Counted from the stretch's first letter, positions 52,652-60,098 are shown. The stretch: DNA of 64,000 bases from Paenibacillus sp. MAHUQ-63 (GCF_028765165.1 NZ_JARADB010000004.1:186001-250000); one strand, 5' to 3'. The notes: generated from the sequence alone by a model not told the origin. Program-made: numbers and translations.

Positions 52652-53396
52652 ATGGGGAAATTTTCGAAATTTATATTAAGTTTAATCATTACAACATTGC
52701 TAGTATCTCCTTCTAAGTCTTTTGCTGCTGAGGAACCAGTAAGTGTTTTCGTCAATGGAGTTCAAATGAATTTCAATCAATTGCCGATTTATAGGTGAAA
52801 GTTGCAATGGGGTTGTAACGTGGGATGAGAAAACAAATCGAGTAAACATTGTCATGGATAAAATTATTACACTTACAGACCCTTTTAAAGAATATCTCTG
52901 GGGTACTTCTATTGAAACAATAAAATCCAAAAACAGTCATTTAGAAATGTTAGTAGATTTTGATTATGTTGTAGGTTACGAAAATTATTCATTGTTTGAT
53001 TTACCTGCAACTGTTTATTATCACTTTAAAGATGGAAAGCTCTGGCAGATTGCTTATAGGATTACTGACAAGGAATCGTCTTTTGAGTACTTTACAAAAT
53101 TAAGACAAGAATTAAGTCAAGCTTATGGCAATCCTAAGTCAGAAGGATCTGCATTTACGAGTGAGAAAGCAGGTCAGGCAATCAGCGAACAATTAAAAGG
53201 AAAGAGTAAGGATGAAGCTAATCAAATTATTTACAGTGGAATAACTAATGGTGATATGTTTATAGGGGCAGATTGGGTAAGAGATGATTATACAGTTAAT
53301 ATGATGCTTAGTAATAGTGGGACAACTAAGAAGAATAAAACATTCATAGATATTTCAATTCGTAAGAATGGCATAGAATTTACTGGTTCTAAATAA
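52652..53396 (+). pseudogene. Exported stalk-domain protein broken by deletion and frameshift
   Basis: ATG 52652 after AAAGGGG starts a signal peptide (FILSLIITTLLVSPSKSFAAEE) and the beginning of a copper-amine-oxidase-N-like stalk domain (VSVFVNGVQMNF), which stops at 52796. From 52797 another frame continues with the other end of that domain (GVVTWDEKTNRVNIV) and a further 150 or so residues of an unrecognised domain to 53396. The middle of the stalk domain (normally RTLVPLRAIFEALG-like) is missing, so a deletion that changed the frame is likely. The part from 52854 could still be translated from an internal ATG. Confidence 0.7.
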
Positions 53397-53399
53397 ATA

Positions 53400-53427
53400 A
53401 AAAGCCGCGAAAAGTGCGGCTTTTTTT
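53400..53427 (+). terminator. Terminator
   Basis: Stem AAAGCCGC / GCGGCTTT, seven-base loop, followed by five more T. Confidence 0.9.
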
Positions 53428-53433
53428 CATTCT

Positions 53434-53865
53434 TTATATCACCATAAACTCACAATTCTGCTTCAAAAAATACCCTCCAGCCATTTTCACACATATCTCA
53501 CAATGAGATTCAATGACCCCACCTTCAAATATCTGTTCAAGGATCCCTTTAGTATTTCTTTGGTTAATGAAAGTTACCTTTTGGTGAATTTTCGTAAAGA
53601 TCTGCTTCAACTTGAATCTTTTCAGACAATGTTTTATCCGTGACAAATTCTAACCCAATAATAGAGCTAGGCAGCATCTAAACAATGATCGTAAATCCAG
53701 TTAGTTCACCATTATAAAAAATATTAAAATGAATCTCTTCTTCATCGCGTTTTCTGAGTTCGTTAATAACTGAACTGACAGTATTAATCTCGGTTTCCCC
53801 GAACCCACTTTCAATCAACGAACCTATGTTTTTTAGACCATGAACAGCGTCAAAATGAATACTTA
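53434..53865 (-). pseudogene. Remnants of one or two unidentified genes
   Basis: The minus strand holds three short adjoining open segments in shifting frames: HFDAVHGLKNIGSLIE ... FNIFYNGELTGF (stop at 53678), MLPSSIIGLEFVTDKTLSEK, and EGGVIESHCEICVKMAGGYF to 53434. They look like a coding sequence damaged by frame changes. No family is recognised. Confidence 0.4.
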
Positions 53866-53866
53866 G

Positions 53867-54373
53867 TTACTTGTACATTTCTTTTATTTTTTTGAAAAAC
53901 CAGAGATAGAACCAATATGAAATTAAAAGTGTGAAGGTTATAGAGATGAAACTCAAATACCATGTCCAATTTACATATTTAATTAATTCTGTGTGCTTTT
54001 CTAGAACGACTTCAATTATTGTTATCACCGTTGGGAAGCTTAATGTGTATATGGATTTAACTAACCATGACTTTTGTTTAGGGAAATGCACATTAAAAAT
54101 AGCGCTCACAGCAGGGAAGATAAAAAACTCAAATGTAAAACTTGCTTTGTAGGCCATTTCTAGAATACCGACTGGGTATTCGATTAGCCCACCTTGAACA
54201 ACTAAGGCTCCAAATAACCAGGTTGGTACTTGCATAAATAAAAAACTTAGAATTGCTTGTAGCAGGGTTTTCCGGTTAATAAATATTATCAGTAGAATAG
54301 CAGTAACGATCCATGCAGACCAAAGTATTATCATATCCATGAGAATGACCATCCATATTTTTAATACATTCAT
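53867..54373 (-). CDS. Membrane protein resembling the CBO0543 family
   Basis: A 168-residue protein with about five membrane helices. The stretch IEYPVGILEMAYKASFTFEFF, then FPAVSAIFNVHFPKQKS resembles the CBO0543 family of Bacillota membrane proteins of unknown function. The ribosome binding site is weak, and internal methionines near residues 8 and 12 are alternative starts. Confidence 0.65.
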   Translation of the reverse strand: MNVLKIWMVILMDMIILWSAWIVTAILLIIFINRKTLLQAILSFLFMQVPTWLFGALVVQGGLIEYPVGILEMAYKASFTFEFFIFPAVSAIFNVHFPKQKSWLVKSIYTLSFPTVITIIEVVLEKHTELIKYVNWTWYLSFISITFTLLISYWFYLWFFKKIKEMYK

Positions 54374-54442
54374 TATTATCCGAAATACAAAACTTTAATC
54401 CAGCACATTGAGGGACATAAAGAGTAGGCACAGTTTTAAAAT

Positions 54443-54482
54443 AAAAAGATCCCCCGACTCCTAGCCAGAATCACGGGAGATC
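54443..54482 (-). terminator. Leftward terminator with no matching gene
   Basis: On the minus strand, GATCTCCCG / CGGGGGATC is followed by five T. No intact minus-strand gene lies to its right, so it may be left over from a removed gene. Confidence 0.55.
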
Positions 54483-54532
54483 AAACATATGTTCCTGTCA
54501 CTTATATTAACACACTATGGAGGTGTGAGGGA

Positions 54533-55081
54533 ATGGGACGTAATGATTTATCTGATGCTTACAAACAAACGGCCGCCATGCTGAGAAAGTTATCTGCAGA
54601 GAAAACAAATAAGATTAAAGAAATTGAGCAGCAAGAGGATATTCTTATTAAACAAGATGAGCTTTCAATACTACAGGCTGACAGGCGGGTAATTAATGAA
54701 ATGGTATCTGATTGTGAGTGGACGATCGAGTGGCTAGAGACTTGGCGTCAGCCCGATAATAAAAGAGGGATTGAGCGGCGAGCAGCGTATCAGCGTGAGA
54801 AGTTAATGGATCCAGTCCCAATGCAGGCTTACATCACGCAGAGTTCTGCAGGCAGTCCGGCCAACCTTTCTAACTGGCAGAGGTTTCAGATTGAGGATGC
54901 GTTATCTAGGTTAAGCGAACGGGAAAGAGAGTGCTATGTGCTAGCTCATGGGGAGTGCTTCTCGTTCAGTGAGATTGCTGGGATGATTGGAATTAGTAAG
55001 GGAAGTGTGGAGGTTTATGTGACACGGGCTCAGAAGAAAATTTCAGACGATTTAAATAACAGCCTATTCCTTGTGGGATAG
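54533..55081 (+). CDS. Phage sigma-70 region 4-like regulator (Xpf/ArpU type)
   Basis: A 182-residue protein. The first half is charged and helical. The last 60 residues (LSRLSERERECYVLAHGECF, SFSEIAGMIGISKGSVEVYVTRAQKKI) are a sigma region 4-type helix-turn-helix, as in late-gene activators of Bacillus phages such as PBSX Xpf. GGAGGTGTGAGG precedes ATG 54533. Its position before the packaging genes fits a late-gene switch. A long hairpin overlaps its stop codon. Confidence 0.8.
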   Translation: MGRNDLSDAYKQTAAMLRKLSAEKTNKIKEIEQQEDILIKQDELSILQADRRVINEMVSDCEWTIEWLETWRQPDNKRGIERRAAYQREKLMDPVPMQAYITQSSAGSPANLSNWQRFQIEDALSRLSERERECYVLAHGECFSFSEIAGMIGISKGSVEVYVTRAQKKISDDLNNSLFLVG

Positions 55082-55095
55082 GCTGTTATTTATTC
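55055..55095 (+). terminator. Strong terminator overlapping the end of the late regulator
   Basis: A 16-bp stem AATAACAGCCTATTCC / GGGATAGGCTGTTATT with one mismatch-type pair and a four-base loop, then a short T run. Confidence 0.8.
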
Positions 55096-55112
55096 CATTG
55101 GTCCGCAGTGAT

Positions 55113-55615
55113 ATGACAATCGTTAAGGGTGAGAAGCGCTGGTGAGCAGCTAAGGAGGCAGGATTCACTGAACTTACCTGTGTCATTGTAGAATCAAGCG
55201 ATGAAGAGGCTAAGCTCCCAAGCTTGCAGATGTTCAGAAGCTCATGGATGGCGTCAAAGCGGCGCTTGTTGTTACTGACCCGCCGTATAATGTGGCGGTG
55301 GAAAGTGACTCGGTCTAGTTGTCCGCAGATGGTCGAGGTACAATTATGAATGACGATATGCCCGCTGAGGAGTTTGCGGGCTTTATAAATTCTGTATTTA
55401 ATTGCTATGCCTCAGTTATGGACCCGAAGGCAGCTATCTATGTGTTCCATCCTTCTTCCTATCAAAGGGAGTTTGAAAACGCGATGAATGCGGCCGGCAT
55501 CGTTGTTAGGTCCCAATGTATTTGGTCAAAGAACGCTGCTTCCTTTGGTTGGTCACAGTATCATGAGTGGACAGGGATAGAGCCAATTCTTTTAGTTCGA
55601 GCAGAAGCTGCATAA
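55113..55615 (+). pseudogene. Phage ParB-nuclease/DNA methylase fusion, broken
   Basis: The frame from 55113 reads IVKGEKRW-stop-AAKEAGFTELTCVIVE, a ParB-like domain with an in-frame TGA. After a frame change it continues ADVQKLMDGVKAALVVTDPPYNVAV, which holds the DPPY methylase motif, a TAG at 55316, and then VFHPSSYQREFENAMNAAGI and IWSKNAASFGWSQY. The C-terminal target domain is missing. In its place come 17 residues (HEWTGIEPILLVRAEAA) that recur elsewhere as part of a repeat. Confidence 0.8.
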
Positions 55616-55627
55616 TTTTCGTGCTAA
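55562..55627 (+). repeat. Dispersed repeat, copy R0 (3' half only)
   Basis: GAGTGGACAGGGATAGAGCC ... GAAGCTGCATAATTTTCGTGCTA matches the 3' half of the full copies near 57.0, 57.9 and 60.0 kb. It follows directly on the methylase remnant. Confidence 0.85.
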
Positions 55628-55773
55628 TCATTGGATTAACGGGTAGAGTGTGCTGACAACTGGGGCTGTATGGGTGTTTTAAGATATACCGTCGGATTCC
55701 ATCGACCGGCTATGAGCTATATTTGAAGCGAAACGACTATGTAAACAACATATGGAATAATGGATAAATAAAT

Positions 55774-55802
55774 AATAAAAATGCCGGGGAGCCCCCGGCA
55801 TT
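55774..55802 (-). terminator. Terminator of the minus-strand cargo gene
   Basis: A perfect stem AATGCCGGGG / CCCCGGCATT with a three-base loop; reading leftward it is followed by a T-rich run. Confidence 0.9.
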
Positions 55803-55805
55803 CAT

Positions 55806-56150
55806 TTATCCGATAACTACAAACGAAGAGACACCGGCGGGTACGAACCGGACCCGGAATAATGTTCCGTCGTTTCTGAAAATTCGGAGGATAAAAGGCC
55901 TGTTGGTCGGTGTGCGAACGGCAAAGAAAACCGCTGTGCCAAAACGATCGAAATTGACCGCTTGAACGAAAGTTCCATTCGTACGCCGGAGTACTGCAAA
56001 AAATCCGGTCGTATTAAAAGGTACTCCATTGAAGTTAGCCCAAATGACTGTAAACCGGGTGAGAGTTTGAGTAGGTTTCACAGAGCGGAATCTCGTGAGA
56101 GGCACTTTTTTGTAATTCCCCTTCAATGTTTGGGGAGGACGTATTGCCAT
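55806..56150 (-). CDS. Hypothetical protein, Phe/Arg/Thr-rich
   Basis: A 114-residue protein rich in Phe, Arg, Thr and Val, apparently beta-stranded (FTVIWANFNGVPFNTTGFFA, then VRFVPAGVSSFVVIG). It has no signal peptide or membrane helix. AAGGGG lies 13 bases before ATG 56150, and a strong terminator follows. No family is recognised; it might be a structural or spore-surface protein, which is only a guess. It is the only cargo gene on the minus strand. Confidence 0.65.
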   Translation of the reverse strand: MAIRPPQTLKGNYKKVPLTRFRSVKPTQTLTRFTVIWANFNGVPFNTTGFFAVLRRTNGTFVQAVNFDRFGTAVFFAVRTPTNRPFILRIFRNDGTLFRVRFVPAGVSSFVVIG

Positions 56151-56230
56151 TTTGAATCAACCCCTTCGTTATGATTAGATATTTAATGCAAGTAGGGGAG
56201 ATTAGGACAGTGCGAATGCCTATTAAATTT

Positions 56231-56300
56231 AGCGGTCTTTTTTATTCTTAATCAATGCAAAAAAAAGGAGGATTCGCTAACGTCCTCCTCTGCCACCGGA
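56231..56300 (+). repeat. Dispersed repeat, copy R1 (weak 5' part)
   Basis: Shares with the 5' half of the repeat the TTTTTTATTCTTAA stretch, the A run and the hairpin GGAGGA..CGCTAACGTCCTCC, then CACCGGA, after which similarity ends. Confidence 0.55.
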
Positions 56301-56440
56301 CAAAAGTCTGCTGCAAACGGCTCCCTTTTTCCTATGAAATATGCTTCTTTGATTTTGGTGATTTTGGAAAAATAAAGGTTGTCATAGTGAGGGACTAATA
56401 GTAAAATAGTCCCAAAATCAACAAGAAGGGGCAAATTGAT

Positions 56441-56596
56441 TTGGACCTTGCTAGCTTGACAGAAGAAATTGAGACACTTAGACAACAATTGGTTCATATG
56501 TATTTGGAGGGTATCTCAATGAATAGTGATGTAATCGTATGCAAGTCACAGGAGCTCGATATACTATTAAATGAGTTTCATAGTAGATTTAAATAA
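56441..56596 (+). CDS. Spo0E-like sporulation phosphatase (51 residues)
   Basis: TTG 56441 to TAA 56596 encodes a 51-residue protein. It has the Spo0E-family layout: a first helix (IETLRQQLVHMYLEGIS) and a second helix with the signature SQELDILLNEF. Spo0E proteins dephosphorylate Spo0A~P and delay sporulation. AGAAGGGG lies 9 bases before the TTG. It stands in the repeat-separated cargo region of the prophage. Confidence 0.72.
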   Translation: MDLASLTEEIETLRQQLVHMYLEGISMNSDVIVCKSQELDILLNEFHSRFK

Positions 56597-56697
56597 ACAA
56601 ATTCTATAAAAATTTGATTAAGTGTTCTTAGTACTATTTTCGTTCGCATACACTTCTGTCTATAATACATGTAGACAAAGGAGGGCGATTTATAACT

Positions 56698-56892
56698 ATG
56701 AATTGCTATTTCTGTGTTCAATGTAAACAAATTCATATTAATAATTATTCCGATCAAGAGATGATCTTTAAATCGGGCTTCCACTACGTGAATTCAAATT
56801 TATATTATGCTGGCTTTTGTAATAATCAAATTACCTTTTCTGTCCATACCATACAAGAACAATTGAGAAGCAACTCATTCCATTCGGGGTGA
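56698..56892 (+). CDS. Small hypothetical protein with CxxxxxC motif
   Basis: A 64-residue polar protein starting MNCYFCVQCKQIHINNYSDQ, with three cysteines near the N-terminus and one further on. AAAGGAGGG lies 12 bases before ATG 56698 and a terminator overlaps its end. No family is recognised. Confidence 0.45.
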   Translation: MNCYFCVQCKQIHINNYSDQEMIFKSGFHYVNSNLYYAGFCNNQITFSVHTIQEQLRSNSFHSG

Positions 56893-56900
56893 GTTTTTTT
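56872..56900 (+). terminator. Terminator at the left edge of repeat R2
   Basis: Stem AACTCATTCC / GGGGTGAGTT with two wobble pairs, loop ATTC, and seven T. Confidence 0.8.
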
Positions 56901-57060
56901 ATTTAAAAAAGAAGGCCGCGCAAACGTCCTTCTCCCACATTGGAACACTCCAAGTGAGATCATATATGTTTTCTATGATATAAATAAGAGGCGGTATTAT
57001 GAGTGGACTAGGGTTGAGCCGGTTCTTTTAGTTCGATCTGAGGCTGCGTAATGTTGCGCA
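56890..57060 (+). repeat. Dispersed repeat, copy R2 (full)
   Basis: Contains in order a T tract, the hairpin AAGAAGGCCG..AACGTCCTTCT, TTGGAACACTCCAAGTGAGATCATA split by small changes, TTTTCTATGATATAAATAAGA, and the 3' half GAGTGGACTAGGGTTGAGCC ... GAGGCTGCGTAATG. Confidence 0.88.
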
Positions 57061-57134
57061 AACATTAAACTAGTGAGCGTGATGGATTGTATAATTTTCA
57101 TAAATAATGGAATACCAAATAAAGGGGTGAAGTC

Positions 57135-57689
57135 ATGACAAGTATTCTAAAAGCTGTAAATAGTCTAATTAAAACATTTATTGATGATGAGCCAAAACCA
57201 CCGTTACATGTAGGTGAGGTTATGGACCTTTGGAAATACCTTGTGTTTATCGAGGAAGCAATTGTTCTTGAACAAATTGGAAGGAATACTACAACCGACT
57301 CAGATTTGATTTCTTTACTTACTGATGCCATTGATATGTGCAGCACACATTCCAACCGGATTAAGAAATTTATGGAGGAAGAGGGAGTGCCAATACCTCC
57401 TTTACCTGAAGATAAAACGAAATCAAGCCCAAATGCTGTCCCAATGGGTGCGAAAATGACTGATGATGAAATAGCGAATATTCTTTCGGCAAAATTGCTT
57501 TTGGCATTTAAAGAATGTGCAAGAAGCATGACTGAAACATATCGGAATGATATAGGACTTAAGTGGGCTGGTTTTATGCTCGAACATGCGAAGTTTGGTG
57601 CGGAATTGAAAACAACAATGAGGAAGCGAGGTTGGATTAAGGTCCCACCTCAATATTTTCCGCCAGGGCTACCTACAGAAATTAATTAG
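57135..57689 (+). CDS. DUF3231 family protein
   Basis: A 184-residue protein of the DUF3231 family, helical proteins found in spore-formers; some carry two copies of the domain, this has one. Family-like segments are LHVGEVMDLWKYLVFIEEAI, AFKECARSMTETYRND and the C-terminal MRKRGWIKVPPQYFPPG. AAAGGGGTGAAG precedes ATG 57135. It lies between repeats R2 and R3 and has its own terminator. The role is unknown. Confidence 0.8.
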   Translation: MTSILKAVNSLIKTFIDDEPKPPLHVGEVMDLWKYLVFIEEAIVLEQIGRNTTTDSDLISLLTDAIDMCSTHSNRIKKFMEEEGVPIPPLPEDKTKSSPNAVPMGAKMTDDEIANILSAKLLLAFKECARSMTETYRNDIGLKWAGFMLEHAKFGAELKTTMRKRGWIKVPPQYFPPGLPTEIN

Positions 57690-57747
57690 ATACAAAGTAA
57701 GCCTTATACGTTTTAGTTAAAGAGGAAAGCTGTTCATTAATAATATA

Positions 57748-57771
57748 AGTCGCCTATTTGGCGGTTTTTTT
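57748..57771 (+). terminator. Terminator of the DUF3231 gene, left edge of R3
   Basis: Stem AGTCGCC / GGCGGTT with two wobble pairs, loop TATTT, followed by seven T. Confidence 0.8.
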
Positions 57772-57935
57772 GATGTCATAAATAAAAGAAGGACGCGCTA
57801 ACGTTTTTCTAGTCCCCGGAATATTCCCAGTGAGATCCTGTATTCTGTGATGTTATTAAGAAGAGATTTTATGAGTGGGCTGGTATAGAGTCGGTGCTTC
57901 TAGTTCGAGCGGAGGCTGCGTAGTTTTCGTGCTAC
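57761..57935 (+). repeat. Dispersed repeat, copy R3 (full)
   Basis: Same order of parts as R2: AAATAAAAGAAGGACGCGCTAACG split by point changes, CCCGGAATATTCCCAGTGAG, a central AT-rich part, then GAGTGGGCTGGTATAGAG ... GAGGCTGCGTAGTTTTCGTGCTA. Confidence 0.88.
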
Positions 57936-58037
57936 CAAAGAATAAATAAATTTTGTCCTAAACGCATAGTCCGTACTTGTCTATTCAACATATGATGGCA
58001 AGAATAACTATGATGATTAGAAGGAAGAGTGACCAGT

Positions 58038-58517
58038 ATGAAAACTTTACATCGGTCCAAAAGTAAACACAGACGCGTGGATAAAGGACCAAAAGCATTA
58101 TTTGGTGCGTCGGCTACTATTTCAGCACAAGCACAAGCTAACTTAGGAACACCGGTATACGTAGTCCTTAAAGATGGGTCTTTCTATTATGGCATTCTGA
58201 AAGAAATTGGAGCCGATCAAGTCATTCTTCAAGGATTCAAAGGAAATCAAAAGATTTCTAAGAAAAAAGGGAATTCTAAGGTGCATATCTCTGGTTTAGG
58301 TGGCTTGGGTAACATGCTTGGGCTGTTAGGTGGCGGGGGGCTTGGAGGATTGCTTGGAGGAGGTTTATCTGGTGGATTGTTTGGTGGGCTTGGTCAAGGT
58401 GCAGCTACTAACACTGCTGGGGTAGGCGGTTTATTTAGCAACTTGGGCAGCTTTATGAAGCTTGGGATGGGTGTCATTTCGTTTATCACGCCATTAATGA
58501 AAAATTTCTCAATTTAA
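58038..58517 (+). CDS. Gly/Leu-rich protein with an LSM-like N-terminal segment
   Basis: A 159-residue protein. A basic N-terminus (RSKSKHRRVDKGPK) is followed by a short beta-rich part (TPVYVVLKDGSFYYGILKEI, then QVILQGF) that resembles Sm-fold strands. Then comes a Gly/Leu-rich low-complexity stretch (about 88-122) and a hydrophobic C-terminus (KLGMGVISFITPLM). Spore-coat or surface roles are common for such proteins, but this is a guess. GGAAGAG precedes ATG 58038. Confidence 0.65.
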   Translation: MKTLHRSKSKHRRVDKGPKALFGASATISAQAQANLGTPVYVVLKDGSFYYGILKEIGADQVILQGFKGNQKISKKKGNSKVHISGLGGLGNMLGLLGGGGLGGLLGGGLSGGLFGGLGQGAATNTAGVGGLFSNLGSFMKLGMGVISFITPLMKNFSI

Positions 58518-58643
58518 GTGCTTAGCTGCTACCTGAATTTAGGAATCGCTTTTTTTATGCGATTACACTCTCTCAGATGTTAAAAGCATAAATTACGATA
58601 CATTTTTGTGTTCCTCAGCGCTTACCTTCGATGGTATACGTCC

Positions 58644-58675
58644 ATCATCACATCAGCTTTTGTATGGTAATTCCT
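58644..58675 (+). pseudogene. 3' fragment of a YjcZ-type gene
   Basis: About 32 bases (ATCATCACATCAGCTTTTGT plus ATGGTAATT) are identical, but for one base at the far end, to the last codons and stop of the small gene at 59179-59289. Only I-I-T-S-A-F-V-W-stop remains. Confidence 0.75.
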
Positions 58676-58687
58676 TAATCCCATAAA

Positions 58688-58748
58688 AAGAACAACGAGA
58701 AAAAACGGCCGCAAAGTAAAATACGGGCAGTTTTTTCTCGTTGTTCTT
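58688..58748. terminator. Very long perfect hairpin
   Basis: 19-bp identical arms, AAGAACAACGAGAAAAAAC / GTTTTTTCTCGTTGTTCTT, with a 23-base loop. It works as a terminator in both directions on paper. Confidence 0.75.
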
Positions 58749-58755
58749 ACTATAA

Positions 58756-58794
58756 AAGAAGTCACCCTTAATCTTAATCTCAGGGTGACTTCTT
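58756..58794. terminator. Second perfect hairpin
   Basis: 13-bp arms AAGAAGTCACCCT / AGGGTGACTTCTT with a 13-base loop, directly after the first hairpin. Confidence 0.65.
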
Positions 58795-58924
58795 TATGGT
58801 AATTGAAGGTGACACATGACATGAGTAGCCTGCTGGGGCTCAATATATAAGATTCAAGTTTTAAAATAATGCGTGGGCACATAACGGGAATTTGCGGTAA
58901 TTATTTTTGGGTTCTTATAAAAAG

Positions 58925-59110
58925 GTATTTAACCCGGTATTGAATGAGCCGAACACTGTTCGATTTAATTGCTCGGGTATTTTGAAAAATGCAGATCGGA
59001 TATCCAGTGGTACAAATTCATAAGCACCAACATAGCTGCCGTCACGGACTTCCGAATTCTTTATTATAAATGCTGGCCATCTAAACACTCAATTTGGTAC
59101 ATTCGTCCAA
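58925..59110 (-). pseudogene. Minus-strand gene remnant, unidentified
   Basis: A minus-strand frame reads WPAFIIKNSEVRDGSYVGAY, then EFVPLDIRSAFFKIPEQLNR and ends FNTGLNTFL-stop. Upstream it is interrupted by a TGA (DWTNVPN-stop-VF). No start codon or ribosome binding site is visible. The regular codon-like composition suggests the tail of a dead gene; no family is recognised. Confidence 0.4.
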
Positions 59111-59178
59111 TCACTCACTAGTTAAAGAACATAATCTATACCGTAATGAAAAATCACGACCGAGGGGAATGAGTACAC

Positions 59179-59289
59179 ATGGGAGCAGTAGGTTATGGTG
59201 GTAGTTGTGCAGGTTATGGTAATAACGCAGCAGCTATTTTGGTTCTTTTTATTCTTTTAGTTATCATCACATCAGCTTTTGTATGGTAA
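59179..59289 (+). CDS. YjcZ family sporulation-associated small protein
   Basis: A 36-residue protein: a Gly/Tyr-rich start (GAVGYGGSCAGYGNN) then one membrane helix (AAAILVLFILLVIITSAFVW). This is the layout of the tiny YjcZ/SscA-like proteins of Bacillota, some of which help spore coat assembly. GAGGGGAAT lies upstream of ATG 59179. A terminator follows. A 3' fragment of a sister copy is at 58644. Confidence 0.8.
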   Translation: MGAVGYGGSCAGYGNNAAAILVLFILLVIITSAFVW

Positions 59290-59314
59290 TTTCTTAATCT
59301 AACTGAGAACAACA

Positions 59315-59363
59315 AAAACGGTCCTATCGCGAACAGATGCGAACACAGGCCGTTTTTTCTCGT
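59315..59363 (+). terminator. Terminator of the YjcZ-type gene
   Basis: Stem AAACGGTCCT / AGGCCGTTT around an inner TCGC-GCGA-type hairpin, followed by a T run. Confidence 0.75.
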
Positions 59364-59653
59364 TGATAATCCTTAATATTAACGGGCTGCAGAGAAAATG
59401 GGGTAACTTCCTTTGTGTTCGCTAACGCTGAATGTTAGTTAAATAACATGCATAAAGGAAGCCTCTTTGCGTAACAGCGCAAAAATCATTGCAGTGAAGG
59501 TACACTTTTTTTCGTTTTTCTAATTTTTCAATTGTAATAATATATATAACACATTACTGATTAATTTAGGGGGAAAAGTCAATTGTAAACTTCGCTGACC
59601 TACAACATTTCTTTAATATCCGATGATCGCCAGGGCTAAATCGAGAGGTGATT
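59364..59653. other. Non-coding stretch with inverted repeats
   Basis: About 290 AT-rich bases. An inverted repeat TTCCTTTGTG / CATAAAGGAA brackets 59408-59460, and a small hairpin TTTGCG / CGCAAA follows near 59466-59484. No coding frame is seen. Confidence 0.5.
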
Positions 59654-59883
59654 ATGTTGAAAACAACAGGAATTGTACGCAAAATAGACCAATTAGGACG
59701 TATTGTTTTGCCGATTGAACTAAGGAAAATAATGAATATTGATAATAATGATTTATTAGATGTTTTTCATGATGAGAAAGAATAACAATAAAGCGATATG
59801 CCCCAGCTTGTGCATTTTGTGATAGTACTAACGAGAATGTTTATTTCAAAGGGAAATTTCAACCAAGGGACGCAGAACGTTAG
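59654..59883 (+). pseudogene. AbrB/SpoVT-type regulator with a single-base frameshift
   Basis: ATG 59654 encodes TTGIVRKIDQLGRIVLPIEL, RKIMNIDNNDLLDVF, the AbrB DNA-binding fold, and stops at 59785 after DEKE. One base later in another frame the expected continuation appears: ITIKRYAPACAFC, STNENVYFKGK, the zinc-like C-terminal part of such regulators. Insertion of one A near 59782 restores the frame. The C-terminus is then cut off by TAG at 59881. The 43-residue N-terminal product may still be made. Confidence 0.8.
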
Positions 59884-59910
59884 CGTTCAATAAATGCAGC
59901 GGAGTGAATT

Positions 59911-60098
59911 TGGCGTTTTTTTATTCTTAACCATAGCAAAAAAGAAGGACGAACTAACGTCCTCCATAGCTACTGGAACACTCCCGGTGAGATCATGTAG
60001 TTTTCTATGATATTATAAATAAGAAGTGGTACTTTGAGTGGACTGGGGTTGAGCCGGTTCTTTTAGTTCGGGTAGAGACTGCATAAATTTGTTGCTAA
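59911..60098 (+). repeat. Dispersed repeat, copy R4 (full)
   Basis: GGCGTTTTTTTATTCTTAA, AAAAAGAAGGACGAACTAACG plus TCCTCC (broken by small changes in other copies), TGGAACACTCCCGGTGAG, TTTTCTATGATATTATAAAT, GAGTGGACTGGGGTTGAGCC ... GAGACTGCATAAATTTGTTGCTAA. Confidence 0.9.

Noticed and set aside
56252..56497. Minus-strand open frame opposite repeat R1 and the Spo0E-like gene
   Set aside because: It overlaps a recognisable gene start and a repeat hairpin, and has no family resemblance.
58622..58882. Minus-strand open frame of 86 codons
   Set aside because: It runs through two perfect hairpins and a gene fragment on the other strand; composition and lack of a ribosome binding site mark it as chance.
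56890..60098. Dispersed repeats considered as classical integron attC sites
   Set aside because: The GTTRRRY / RYYYAAC core pair is not clearly present and no integron integrase is visible, so the attC label is not supported; only a generic cassette-like arrangement is claimed.
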